Assembly (NCBI GenBank): GCA_016110215.1
Contig: JADWQD010000005.1
Coordinates: 868,001-932,000 of the forward strand
Source: Capronia americana
Lineage: Eukaryota; Ascomycota; Eurotiomycetes; Chaetothyriales; Herpotrichiellaceae
Direction: 5' to 3'
Length of the DNA stretch: 64,000 bases
Both the position numbers and the translations under genes were made by a program. This document shows, piece after piece, positions 42,444-54,170 of the stretch (its first letter is position 1; each line of letters begins with the position of its first letter). The notes below the pieces were generated by a model. It searched no databases. It saw nothing but the letters and a program-made list of their open reading frames with translations, and was not told the DNA's origin.

Positions 42444-45400
42444 ATGAGTCGGACAGTCTCGGTCGCTGATGATAATCGGCCACTGTCAAGTGACGGCAAT
42501 TTGCCTCAAAGCCCAACTGCGGCTGCTTCTGTCGGTCTTAGCAACTTTGACAGACCTTTCTCCCCCAACTACCAAGTAGACGGAGATCCTATGGACCCGA
42601 TGGCTGCTGGTCAATGCTTCAAGGATGAGCAGCCGAAGGTGTACCTCGAACTGAAAGACGGCCAGGTCTTCCAAGGGCTCAGCTTTGGCGCCAACAAGAG
42701 TGTGTCAGGAGAACTCGTCTTTCAGACCGGCATGGTCGGCTACCCAGAGTCCATCACTGATCCATCGTATCGCGGTCAACTCCTGGTTATCACTTTTCCG
42801 TTGGTTGGCAATTATGGTGTACCGTCCAGAGAGACCCTGGACGAGTTGCTCGGTGATCTCCCCAAGCACTTCGAGTCTGACGAGATCCACATCGGCGGCC
42901 TGATCGTCGCCTCGTATGCCGGCGAGAGTTATTCCCATCACCTGGCAACTTCATCCCTTGGCACCTGGTTGAAAGAACAAGGAGTCCCCGCAATATGCGG
43001 AGTCGATACCCGGGCTTTGACGAAGATCATCCGTGAAGAAGGCAGTATGCTAGGCCGAATTCTTCAAGCAAGACCTTCTTCGAAATCAAAGCTTACCAAT
43101 GGCGTCAAGTCGAATTCCCTGCCAAATGGAGACGTAATGATGGGCCCACAGAACTGGCGGGAGCAGGTTCAAGAAGTCGAGTGGCATGATCAGAACAAGA
43201 GAAATCTCGTGGCAGAGGTGTCTGTGAAAAAACCCAAAGTCTACTCCCCTCCGACGTCTCGAGCTCTGCTTCATCCATCCGGGAGGCCTGTCCGGGTGGT
43301 CGTAGTGGATGTTGGTCTCAAATACAACCAACTCCGCTGTCTGTTAGCCCGCGGAGTTGAGGTCATTGTGGTTCCTTGGGATTACGACTTTCCAGCGCTC
43401 GCTGGAAAAGACTATGACGGACTTTTCATCTCTAATGGGCCTGGAGATCCTGCAATGATGACACCCACAGTCAAAAACATTGCAGAAGCTATGAAGGAGG
43501 GTCGGACGCCCATTTTCGGGATATGCCTTGGTCATCAGTTACTTGCTCGCGCAGCTGGAGCCGCCACATTGAAGATGAAGTTCGGCAATCGGGGCCACAA
43601 TATCCCATGCACGAGCCTATTGTCAGGAAGATGTTATATTACCTCGCAGAACCATGGATTTGCTGTCGACTCCATGACACTCCCAGACGGCTGGGAGGAG
43701 CTGTTCGTGAATGCAAATGACGGCAGCAACGAAGGTATTCGACATGTTTCTCGACCATACTTTAGTGTGCAATTTCATCCCGAGTCGACTCCGGGTCCCA
43801 GGGACACCGAGTTCTTGTTTGATGTCTTCATCGACGCCGTTATGAAGAGCATCGACTCGGTGGAACCGTTGTTGAAGCCCGTCAGTTTCCCAGGTGGCAC
43901 CGTCGAAGAAAATGAGCAAGCCCACCCTCGAGTCAACGTCAAGAAAGTCCTTGTGCTCGGAAGTGGTGGTCTCAGTATCGGCCAAGCTGGAGAATTCGAC
44001 TATTCAGGGAGTCAAGCTATCAAAGCCCTGAAAGAAGAGGGCATCTACACAGTATTGATCAACCCCAATATTGCCACCATACAGACCTCGAAGGGATTGG
44101 CCGATAAAGTCTATTTCCTTCCTGTTAACGCGGACTTCGTTCGAAAGGTCATCAAACACGAACGACCAGATGGTATCTACTGCACATTTGGCGGCCAGAC
44201 TGCGCTGCAAGTAGGAATCCAACTTAAAGACGAGTTAGACGCTCTTGGAGTGAAAGTTCTCGGGACTCCGATTGATACCATCATCACTACAGAAGACCGT
44301 GAACTCTTTGCTCGAAGTATGGAGTCCATTGGAGAGAAATGTGCGAAATCGGCGTCCGCTTCGAGCTTAGAAGAAGCGATGCATGCGGTGCAGGACATCG
44401 GCTTCCCAGTTATCGTGAGAGCGGCCTACGCCTTAGGTGGTCTCGGCAGTGGTTTCGCCGACAACGTTGATCAACTACGCGAGCTTTGCACAAAAGCCTT
44501 CGCCGCAAGCCCGCAAGTGCTCATCGAGCGAAGTATGAAGGGCTGGAAGGAAATTGAATACGAAGTTGTCCGAGATGCCCGCGACAACTGTATCACTGTC
44601 TGCAACATGGAAAACTTCGACCCCTTGGGCATCCATACTGGCGACTCGATCGTTGTAGCGCCTTCTCAGACACTATCAGATGAAGACTACAATATGCTGC
44701 GAACAACAGCCGTCAATGTCATCCGTCATCTTGGCGTTGTGGGAGAATGCAATATTCAGTATGCCCTCAACCCCTTCTCCAAGGAGTATTGCATCATCGA
44801 AGTCAATGCCAGACTATCGCGTTCTTCGGCTCTTGCATCAAAGGCTACAGGCTATCCTCTGGCATTTATCGCAGCCAAACTGGGTCTGGGAATCCCATTG
44901 AATGAGATCAAGAACTCAGTGACGAAGAAGACAGTCGCTTGCTTCGAGCCGTCACTTGACTATGTCGTCGTCAAAATTCCACGGTGGGATCTGAAGAAGT
45001 TTACCCGCGTGTCCACACAACTGGGTTCTTCGATGAAGAGTGTTGGCGAGGTCATGGCGATCGGCAGAACGTTCGAGGAGGCCATCCAAAAGGCTATACG
45101 TTCGGTCGACTTCCACAACCTGGGCTTCTCTGACGTGTCCAATCCTTTGATGTCGGTCGACGATGAATTGCAAACTCCTTCGGATCAGCGCATGTTTGCA
45201 ATCGCTAACGCCATGCATGCGGGCTATTCTGTGGATAAGATTTGGGAGATGACAAAAATTGACAAATGGTTCCTCTCACGACTCAAGGGTCTCAGCGACT
45301 TTGCAAAGAAGATGTCCACTTTCACTGCGACCACTGTACCTCTACCCCTCTTCCGACAGGCAAAGCAATTTGGTTTTTCAGACCGACAGCTGGCTCGATA

Positions 45401-48400
45401 TTGGAACTCGAACGAGCTGGCAGTGCGGCGCCTGAGAGCAGAGGCCGGTATCCACCCAGTCATCAAGCAGATTGACACCGTGGCGGCAGAGTTTCCTGCT
45501 TACACGAACTACCTTTATCTCACCTACAATGGCACAGAACACGATGTCACATTCAACGACCATGGCGTGATGGTGCTGGGATCAGGTGTCTACCGGATTG
45601 GCTCGTCTGTCGAATTCGATTGGTGTTCAGTGAGGGCAATTCTTACTCTTCGACAGCAGGGCTACAAGACAGTCATGGTAAATGTAAGTGATTACTCTCT
45701 TTTTCTTATGCGCGCTTAGACGCGCTTGCTCTCTTGATAGAGTACTGGACCCGCGCCTACTATGATCACGTGTCAAGTCTCACATCGCCCGCCGCCCCCC
45801 CCCGAGGGGGCCCCCCCCCCAAAAAACGCCCCGAGCTACGGTGTCCAAAGCTGCTACCCTCTTCCACGTCGTCGCATTGGTCACTCAGACCTCTCGGGCT
45901 CCAAGCTCGACTGAGTGGGAATCACCATGCGCGAATTCGGATCCTATGCTTCCCTTTTGCATTGACCTTCACTATTTACTTGACGAACCACTAGCTAACT
46001 TCAATTCGAGTATAATCCGGAGACAGTAAGCACTGATTACGATATGGCAGACCGGCTGTACTTCGAGAACATCAGCCTTGAGGTGGTCCTGGATATCTAT
46101 CAACTCGAGTCATCTAGTGGTGTTATTCTTTCCATGGGTGGGCAGACACCAAACAATATTGCGTTGCCCTTGCACAGACTGAATGTGAGGATCCTGGGCA
46201 CATCGCCAGAGATGATCGACTCAGCGGAGAATCGGTACAAGTTCTCCCGGATGCTTGACAGAATCAACGTGGATCAGCCGGCATGGAAAGAGCTTACCAG
46301 CATTGATGATGCTCTGGAGTTCTGCGCGAAGGTCAAATATCCTGTCCTCGTCCGACCCTCGTACGTACTCTCGGGCGCAGCGATGAACACGGTATATTCC
46401 AAGGACGACCTCGAAAACTACCTGAATCAAGCAGTGGCCGTGTCGAGAGACCACCCGGTTGTGATCACCAAGTACATTGAGAATGCCAAAGAGATTGAGA
46501 TGGACGCAGTCGCCAAAGATGGGGTTATGACAGGACATTTTATTTCCGAGCATGTTGAAAATGCCGGTGTCCATTCGGGAGATGCAACGCTCATTTGTCC
46601 TCCACAAGATCTTGAGCCTGAGACCATCGCGAGGATTGAAGAAGCAACACAGAAGATCGGAAATGCCCTTAATGTCACAGGTCCGTTCAACATCCAATTC
46701 ATTGCGAAGGACAACGAAATCAAAGTGATCGAATGCAACGTGCGCGCATCACGATCCTTCCCTTTCGTCTCGAAAGTCATGGGCGTTGATCTGATCGAGA
46801 TGGCCACCAATGTCATCATGGACAAGCCTGTTACTCCATATCCGACTGTGAATCTCCCACCAGATTATGTGGCAGTCAAAGCACCACAGTTTTCCTTTTC
46901 TCGTCTCTCAGGCGCTGATCCGGTTTTGGGCGTTGAGATGGCGTCGACTGGAGAAGTTGCCTCGTTCGGGCGAGATCGCTATGAAGCGTATATCAAGGCA
47001 ACCATCTCAACGGGCTTCAAGCTGCCCGAGAAGAACATCCTTCTCTCCATCGGATCGTTCAAAGACAAGATGGAAATGCTTCCATCAGTCCGGAAGTTGC
47101 ATCAAATGGGCTACAAGCTCTTCGCAACGTCAGGCACGGCTGACTTTCTGGAGGAGCACGGCATCAAGGTCAAATACCTGGAAGTTCTTGGTAGCGAAGA
47201 AAAAGACCAGAAGTCCGAGTATTCGCTCAGCCAACATCTGGCCAGCAACATGATTGATCTCTACATCAACCTGCCCTCCAACAATAGATTCAGGAGGCCT
47301 GCCAATTACATGAGCAAAGGATATCGAACCCGGCGAATGGCAGTCGACTACCAAACTCCTCTGATCACCAACGTCAAGATTGCGAAGATTCTGATCGAGG
47401 CTCTGGCGAGGCACTATGACCTGAACATCAGCAATATCGACTTCCAGACAAGCCACCGGACTGTGGTGCTTCCAGGGCTCATCAACGTCGCTGCTTTCGT
47501 CCCTGGCATTACGGAGAAAGGTTCCCCCGACTTCTCACTTGTCACCAAAGCATCTATTGCAGCGGGCTTCAGCATGATTCGGGTTATGCCTGTCGGTATC
47601 GACGGCGCAGTTACGGATGCCAGATCTCTCAAGATTGCTCAGCACAATGCAGCCCATGGTGGAGCATTCTGTGATTTCAACTTCTCTGTCGCCGCGACCG
47701 ACAGCAACTCGGAGCAGATCATTCCTGTCAAGGGTGAGGTTGGATCACTGTTCATCCCATTCAATCATCTATCGTCTGGCAACATCAACAAGGTCGCGAC
47801 CGTCACGGCGCATTTTAGCACTTGGCCTTCATACAAGCCGATTGTGACTGATGCAAAGACTACGGACCTGGCCTCGATCCTCTTGCTGGCCAGCCTCCAT
47901 GATCGAAAGGTCCACGTTGTGAACATTACCTCGAAAGACGACATCAGCCTCATCGCACTCTCGAAGGAGAAGGGTTTGAAAGTCACCTGTGATGTGTCAA
48001 TTTACAGCCTCTTCCTGTCTCAAGCAGACTATCCAGACTGTTCTGCCTTGCCTTCACTTGCCGACCAGAAGGCGCTGTGGGACCATCTGCCCATAATCGA
48101 CGTTTTCTCCATCGGCAGTCTCCCATACCAGATTGCCGGCGAGAATGCTGTGCCCACTGTCGGCATTACCGATGCTCTTCCACTGCTGCTCACGGCTGTT
48201 TCGGAAGGAAAGATGACCATGGACGATGTCACAAAACGTCTCCACGACAATCCGAAGGCCATCTTTGAGCTGCACGAACAGAACTCCACCTCGGTTGAAA
48301 TCGATATCGACCGGCCATATGTGCTCCAGGCTGGAGATGTGTGGTCGCCCTTCGTTGGAAGAACATTGAGAGGCTCGGTTTCAAGAGTCATTTTCCAAGG

Positions 48401-49664
48401 GCACACTGCCTGTTTGGACGGTGAGGTCCTTCTCGATGGTCCTCGAGGCTCCGACATGTCATCCCATCTGATCAATCCTCTTGCAACCGTGGTTACCTCG
48501 GCCTCACCAGTAATCCAACCGCAGGTCGAAAGTCCAATGGACAGACGAACTTCTGTCCTGGAAAACAGACGCGTGTCGATAAGCGCAAGAAGCAGACCTA
48601 TCGTCCGCGCCCGTCCCATGGATGATCTCTTACCAGCTCCAGCTACGGCAGCGAGTCCCATTCTCGCCAGCGTGGCGCCCTTGTATCAACCTCAGCCACA
48701 GTCCACCATCTCTCCTTCACTACTGTCCCTGCTTGCCTCCTCACCGTTCAAGAATCGCCACGTCCTCTCCGTCAACCAATACACCCGCCAAGACCTGCAC
48801 GTCCTCTTCACCGTGGCGCAGGAGATGCGCCTGGGCGTCCAGCGCCAGGGAATCCTTCCCATCCTGCAATCACGCGTCTTATGCACCATGTTCTACGAAC
48901 CCAGCACACGGACATCCGCGTCCTTTGACGCCGCCATGCAACGCCTCGGCGGCCGCACTATCGCCATCAACACCGACCACTCGAGCACGCAGAAGGGTGA
49001 ATCCCTACAAGATAGCATCCGCACGCTGGGCTGCTATGGGGACGCCGTGGTCCTCCGCCACCCGGACAATGAATCCGCCGCCACGGCCGCCAAGTTCTCA
49101 CCCGTCCCAATCATCAACGGCGGCAACGGCAGCCGTGAGCACCCCACGCAGGCGTTCCTCGACCTCTTCACCATCCGCGAAGAATTGGGCACCGTCACGG
49201 GCCTGACCGTCACCTTCACCGGCGACCTGAAGTACGGCCGCACAGTCCACTCCCTCGTCAAGCTGCTGCAGTACTACGAAGTGCGGATCAACCTGGTCTC
49301 GCCTGCCGCGCTGGCCCTGCCGGCCGAAGTGCGCGATCAGATCGTCTCGTCCGGCCAGTTGGCCATCGAAGCAGACACGCTTACGCCCGACATTGTCGCT
49401 AAGAGCGATGTCTTGTACTGCACGCGTGTCCAGAAGGAACGATTCCCTTCCCTGGAAGAGTACGAGCGCCTCAAGGACTCGATGATCGTGGACAACGCGG
49501 TACTGAAGTACGCCAAGAGCAGCATGATCGTCATGCACCCCCTACCCCGAAACCGCGAGATCAGCGAGGAAGTGGACTTCGACCAGCGCGCCGCCTATTT
49601 CAGACAGATGCGCTATGGGTTGTACACGAGGATGGCGCTGTTGGCGCTGGTGCTCGCGCATTGA
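42444..49664 (+). CDS. URA2: CAD-type multifunctional carbamoyl-phosphate synthase / aspartate carbamoyltransferase
   Basis: Two exons (42444-45683 and 46011-49664) across a 327-bp intron give 2297 residues, near the 2214-2275 of yeast Ura2 and Aspergillus pyrABCN. The glutaminase part (about 64-480) has Cys361 in GICLGHQLLA and His445/Glu447 in FHPES. The two synthetase halves begin near 497 (KVLVLGSGGLSIGQAGEFDY) and 1040 (MVLGSGVYRIGSSVEFDWC). An MGS-like region follows. The dihydroorotase-like segment (about 1500-1850) has INVAAFVPG where an active enzyme has DxHxH, so it is inactive, as known for fungal CAD. The aspartate carbamoyltransferase domain starts near 1990, with FYEPSTRTSASF and HPTQAFLDLF. 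It makes carbamoyl aspartate for pyrimidine synthesis; UTP feedback is known for the family. Confidence 0.97.
45684..46010 (+). other. 327-bp intron in URA2 with a G/C homopolymer hairpin
   Basis: The donor GTAAGT follows MVN and the acceptor TTCGAG precedes YNPETVSTDYD. A CTAAC branch site lies about 15 nt upstream of the acceptor. At 45796-45826 runs of nine C, five G, ten C and six A form a perfect-pairing hairpin. Confidence 0.9.
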
Positions 49665-52260
49665 CGAGATGGATAGATGGGTTAGGTAAGCTGGACAAGA
49701 ATGCTGCTTGTGTTTTATTTATCCGGCCCATTTGGTTTCCTTTTCTCTCACACACAGTCTGTCTTTACGGATCAAAAGCAGAAATACATAACGTTGAAAT
49801 TGACGCTGGCATGGAGTTGGCACTTGGGAGGCGAGAATCACAAGCAAACTAGAATGTACCGCCAAATTTGAACAGAAAAGGGAGGCATGACCAAGAGCAA
49901 ACACAAAATGACAAGGAATAGACAAATCAATTGTAGACATAGAATGGCAACCACAGACAGAATCGCTCATAGTCAGAGCGTGCGCCTCACGGCCACTGTC
50001 GCCAGAAAGACCAACAGTGATAGTCCACGTTTGAACGCCAAATGGTATATATTCTCGTCAAGTGTAAATGAGGCCTCCTTAAGTGACTGTTGCGTGCACG
50101 CCTGCTTAGAGGGAAAGCCCACCGTAAGTCTGAGCCTTCGGCTCTTAGCCATCTACTCCTAAACCATCGACGATTCGGTGAATGGGCCGACGAGGGCCGG
50201 TTGGCAGGTAGAGCTCCGGTGTGGTCGGGACGTGTTCCAATTGCGCCTGCCGAATTGAGGTTGAAACATGAGCTCGGGGTCGCCCTCTGCGCGTTCAAAC
50301 TATCGTAACTCTGTGCCAGGAATATCGGTTGACACTCGCGTCCTTCCTGATCCAGCACATTCCCCTTTTGACCTGTTATCTCCAGTGGTTGGTTGTGTAC
50401 TCTTGCTGGAGGATGAAGGACGCTTCCCTGAGCGAGCAAGTGAGCCCAGTCAAGCCCAGTCAAGCCCAGTCAAGCCCAGTCAAGCCCAGTCAAGTCAAAA
50501 CAAGCCAGTGAAGCGAGAGCCTTGGGTGATTGTGCGCCTGCGAGAAGCATCAGCTCAGCAAGACAACTGTCTTCCGCGCGGTCTAGATTGTTCTGCATCC
50601 CTTGAAGCATGGATGGTCGAGCAAGCAGGGGTGGTGATAATAGCCTGAGTACTGTAGAGACAGAGTACACCCCGGGCGTGGTGCCGTGGTGCTCAGGGTG
50701 CTTGTTGCCATTGTGCCGCTCCAAGCAGCCGGGTTAGCTAAGTGCGCTCAGTGGCCTTTGCATGCTGACTGATGCGCTGTCGTTGTCGCAAAAAGGAAGG
50801 CGGGGGGGAGTTGGGCTGAGTCAAAGTCCAGGTATGTAATCTAACATACTAATAAGTAAGCCTGCCGTTTCTGGTGAAAGGCCAGAAGCCCAAGATCGTG
50901 ATCTCTAGAGTCTTTGTCAGTGCAGGTGCAGCGCATGTCGACGAAGCCTAGACATTGATGAACACGTCGCCATTAGGCCTCTCTTAGGCCTTTGGTTCCT
51001 GTGTAGATGCCAGCGCTTGATTGCTAACCGCATAGAGTAATTAATTAAACATCCTGCTTAGGTCTTCTTTCCTCTCGAAACGCGTGCGTAGTAACATCCG
51101 ACTGTTGCTGCATCGTGTTGGGTTCCGTCCAAGTACCAGAGCCGGAGCTCTCCTTCTTTGCATTGTGGTGGGGGATCAACGTAGGGTGATGGTCTTCACC
51201 GCCGAGTTTTCATCGTCCTCATGCCCACAAGTCCATCTCGATGAATATGACGCTCCTGTCCCATTAGGCCCAATTTTCTTGTTTTTCTCCTGAGGGCTTT
51301 TTGAACCTCCTGCAGTTGGATGTACCGCTTCATCCCACGGTACGAGTACGATCATTTTCGTGGGAGGGATATTGAGGCATATCCGCTGCCTCTGATTCGG
51401 AGAGGATTCCGAAAAAGAGGGGAAGGAACATGTTCGGCGCTGACATGGTGGTAAGTTCCGCGCCGGGAAATCATCTCCGACAGTAATGATCGTCGATAGC
51501 TGTTCTACTACTCTGCAGCCCGAATTCCGAGTCGGCACCGTAGAGGATGGAGCGTGTGAGAAAAATAGAGCTTACAGCTTTTGTACGACAAGCTCAATGG
51601 ACCGCCCATGCGGCACCTTGGACGTCAACACGATCAGGACTCTATCCTGCGAAAGTCGCTGATTCAAGCGGCAGGCTTCGAGCCCACTCAAGTCGCACCA
51701 AGAGAAGCCGAGGAGATAAGGGCTCGACGCGATTGAGATACGAGTACGCAAGGACACGGGATTCCGTTGTTCAACCGGTGTTTGTCCGCGGAGTACAGTA
51801 GGTGTACAGAGTCCCTAGCTGGGTAAAGACTTTGAATCACGAGCTCACCGCACATTGGTGCCTGCAATCCAGTACATCCAAAGCTTCTTGCAGTGCTCCA
51901 TGTAATTCACTGTCGAGCTCCTCGCAACGATCATGGGACTGAAAGCAGACGCCCCGGATTCAGAAGTTGCCAAGGTGGATACTAAACTGTAAGCACAGGA
52001 CCTTCTTGCTTTCTAGAAACATGCCAATTTGGGGAATCCCGACGACTTGTGACAAAGCAGTGACAGCCCCACGTCTTGCGGACGTACTGTGTGTACGATA
52101 TCACGGGTGCGTGGGAGGGAAGAAGGATTCTTCTGTGCAGGCTTCTTCTGCGTTCATCATCCCTGCCATTTAAGGGAAGATTCCTGATCTCGTAGATCCA
52201 TCACGGCTCACCCACCGCTTGCCTTGCATGCCGTCTGAGGTCATTGCATTCATGAAATTC
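49665..52260. other. Intergenic region with coding-like fragments
   Basis: Besides a tandem repeat at 50443-50495, frames on the minus strand between 51570 and 51950 read like protein but change frame. Fragments MEHCKKLWMYWIAG, CGELVIQSLYPARDSV and RLSQDRVLIVLTSKVP occur in different frames, with GT/AG splice-like sites between them that do not keep phase. This could be a broken or mispredicted gene. No family is recognised. Confidence 0.4.
50443..50495. repeat. 10-bp tandem array, unit AGCCCAGTCA
   Basis: About five nearly perfect copies, then degenerate copies (AGTCAAAACAAGCC). Simple minisatellite. Confidence 0.9.
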
Positions 52261-52733
52261 CTACCCAGCGAGGATTGGTCGAGAGCGTCCTCCCGTGAAC
52301 GGGGTGGACTGCCACATGGCTGCAGATGTGTTGACAAAGCTCTCCACCTCGACTTCTTCTGCGTCTTCTGGAAGCATGCTAAACGGGGTATTCGTAACGA
52401 GGGGCTCTAGAGGATGACCAAAGGCGGGTTCGTCAAACACTTGAACGAATCGAGTAATCAGTGAGTTGTCAACAATCGGCTCGAAGCCCACCCTGCACAG
52501 TAAATCATGTGCGTGTCTGGGCGGTAGGTGGCTTACCTTATCATGGTGGAAAGCGTATGCGTGTTGGAAGCGACAGCGCACTGCGAGGGGGCTGGGACAG
52601 CGGTCTGTTGATATCTGGAGGTCCAGAACTCTGCAATGCTCAACTCATCAGAGGATGCGAGACTATCATTGGTAGTTGGCGCCCAGGGGGAGCCAAGCGA
52701 GTGGTAGAAGCGTGTCGACAATGCCTTACTCAT
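52261..52733 (-). CDS. Small hypothetical protein, two exons
   Basis: Exon 1 (52733-52537, start MSKALSTRFYHSLG) and exon 2 (52492-52261) join over a 44-bp intron (donor GTAAGC, acceptor TGTGCAG), giving 142 residues. The join completes an Arg codon and reads MIRVGFEPIVDNSLITRFVQ. Exon 2 is acidic and looks like a real protein (string TPFSMLPEDAEEVEVESFV). The intron is shorter than most here, and a CTAACAG acceptor-like site lies directly before the ATG, so upstream exons are possible. No family recognised; function unknown. Confidence 0.4.
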
Positions 52734-53651
52734 CTGTTAGTGAAAGCGTTTAACCGAAACAGGTGATGTCGGTGGGCTGAGAACCTGCGCAGAACAATTA
52801 CCCGTCCGCTTGGGATGGTGCGCGTCCTGATTCCTGAACGTTGTAGACGCACGTTACAGCCGTGATTATGGTTGTACCGCGGGACTCGACTGACTGCGCA
52901 TGGAACAAAATTCAGACCGTGGAGAAAGGAAAGGTGAAGGAGAGGCTTTCGCTACGTCATTGTTTTTTAACCTGTTTGCACCGATGTTTGCGCGTGCTCG
53001 TGCTCGTTCTCAATTCCAGTTGTTCCCGGCGCGCATGATCTTCGGGCTCCCCTAAACTTCACGAGTCTGGGGAAGACCACGCCTAAGCCACGCTCTTCTC
53101 CCCCGAGGTATTTGAAAGCATCGTACTCGTACAGTTCATGAGATCACCGTTCGAGGGAGATTCGGCACCGATCATTCGCCCGGTTGGGCAGTCAGCCGCC
53201 TAATCTGGCGCCGGAGAAAGGTTGGCAGCTTGTTGCTGCGCTCGCAACGCCGAACTAGCTGCGTATGCTTGATGTATTACGACGCCCTGCAGGCTTACCT
53301 CACGACTACCGGTTCTGTCGACAGCGCTCCCTCCCAGCCGTCTCATCCGACCTTGCTTTCCGCAGATGCGATGACTGACGGTACGCCGCAGGTCGCTTAG
53401 TCGACCAGTTCAGGTAATTCCCCTAATCCCTGCACCATGGTGTCGCAACAACTCTAATTTCCATTCATCCTGAATATCAGGCCCCATACCCCGGCTATTC
53501 AATTCCATCCCGTTCCTCGATCAAAGATATATTCCTCAATCCCATCCCTCCTCGCCATCCAGTTCCCTCCCATCAATCAACGGACAGAAGCCAAGCATCA
53601 CATCACCAAAGCTTGACATCAACACCACCAAACCCATCCACCACTCCAACA
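52734..53651. other. Intergenic region, no supported gene
   Basis: The last 150 bp are C-rich and AG-poor, fitting a promoter and leader of the gene at 53652. Nothing else is supported. Confidence 0.5.
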
Positions 53652-54170
53652 ATGCCTGCCGCCATGCTTGCAACATCCTCCAACCCGGCCATTCACGCCT
53701 ACAAGGTGTATCACCTCTCTCAAACCAAGCTCGACAAGGAATGCCGACGTCAAACCCCGGACTTGCACCGGATTGTATTGCACGCCTCCATCGTCGACAA
53801 CGTGCGCCGCTGGTCTCGTGACCTGGCCACTCCCGCCGAGACCGTGGTCGTCGACTCGGACTCGGATACGGACAGCGACCCCTTCGACGACTCGGCCGAG
53901 TCGGAGGACGACGAAGCTGAAGACGCCGTTGCCATCTTTGACATCGAAGTCGACGACGACACGACAATCGAGGAGCAGACCCAGGCCTCGGGCAAAATCA
54001 CCTACCAAGTGCAACATGTCCAGAAGCAGGACTCCAAGGCCTCGTCGGCATCTCCCAAACGCAGAGCCCCCGCGCCACCAACCAATCACGAGCTGAAGTC
54101 CCAGACTTGGAAGCAGAATCGTCCCGTCACCGTGCGGGAGACGGCCGTCGAAGTGGACAACGACGACTGA
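53652..54170 (+). CDS. Acidic hypothetical protein
   Basis: A single exon of 172 residues from the first ATG (MPAAMLATSSNPAIHAY). The open frame continues upstream only through a TTG. The N-terminal 60 residues look folded and helical (KVYHLSQTKLDKECRRQ and DLHRIVLHASIVDNVRRW). The middle is strongly acidic, with VVDSDSDTDSDPFDDSAES and EDDEAEDAVAIFDIEVDDD. The C-terminus is basic and disordered (SPKRRAPAPP). I do not recognise it. A conserved short N-terminal helix pair with an acidic tail suggests a regulator or chromatin-associated protein, but that is a guess. Confidence 0.7.
   Translation: MPAAMLATSSNPAIHAYKVYHLSQTKLDKECRRQTPDLHRIVLHASIVDNVRRWSRDLATPAETVVVDSDSDTDSDPFDDSAESEDDEAEDAVAIFDIEVDDDTTIEEQTQASGKITYQVQHVQKQDSKASSASPKRRAPAPPTNHELKSQTWKQNRPVTVRETAVEVDNDD

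Noticed and set aside
50443..50495. CRISPR-like array
   Set aside because: Units are 10 bp with no spacers; it is a plain tandem repeat in a eukaryotic genome.
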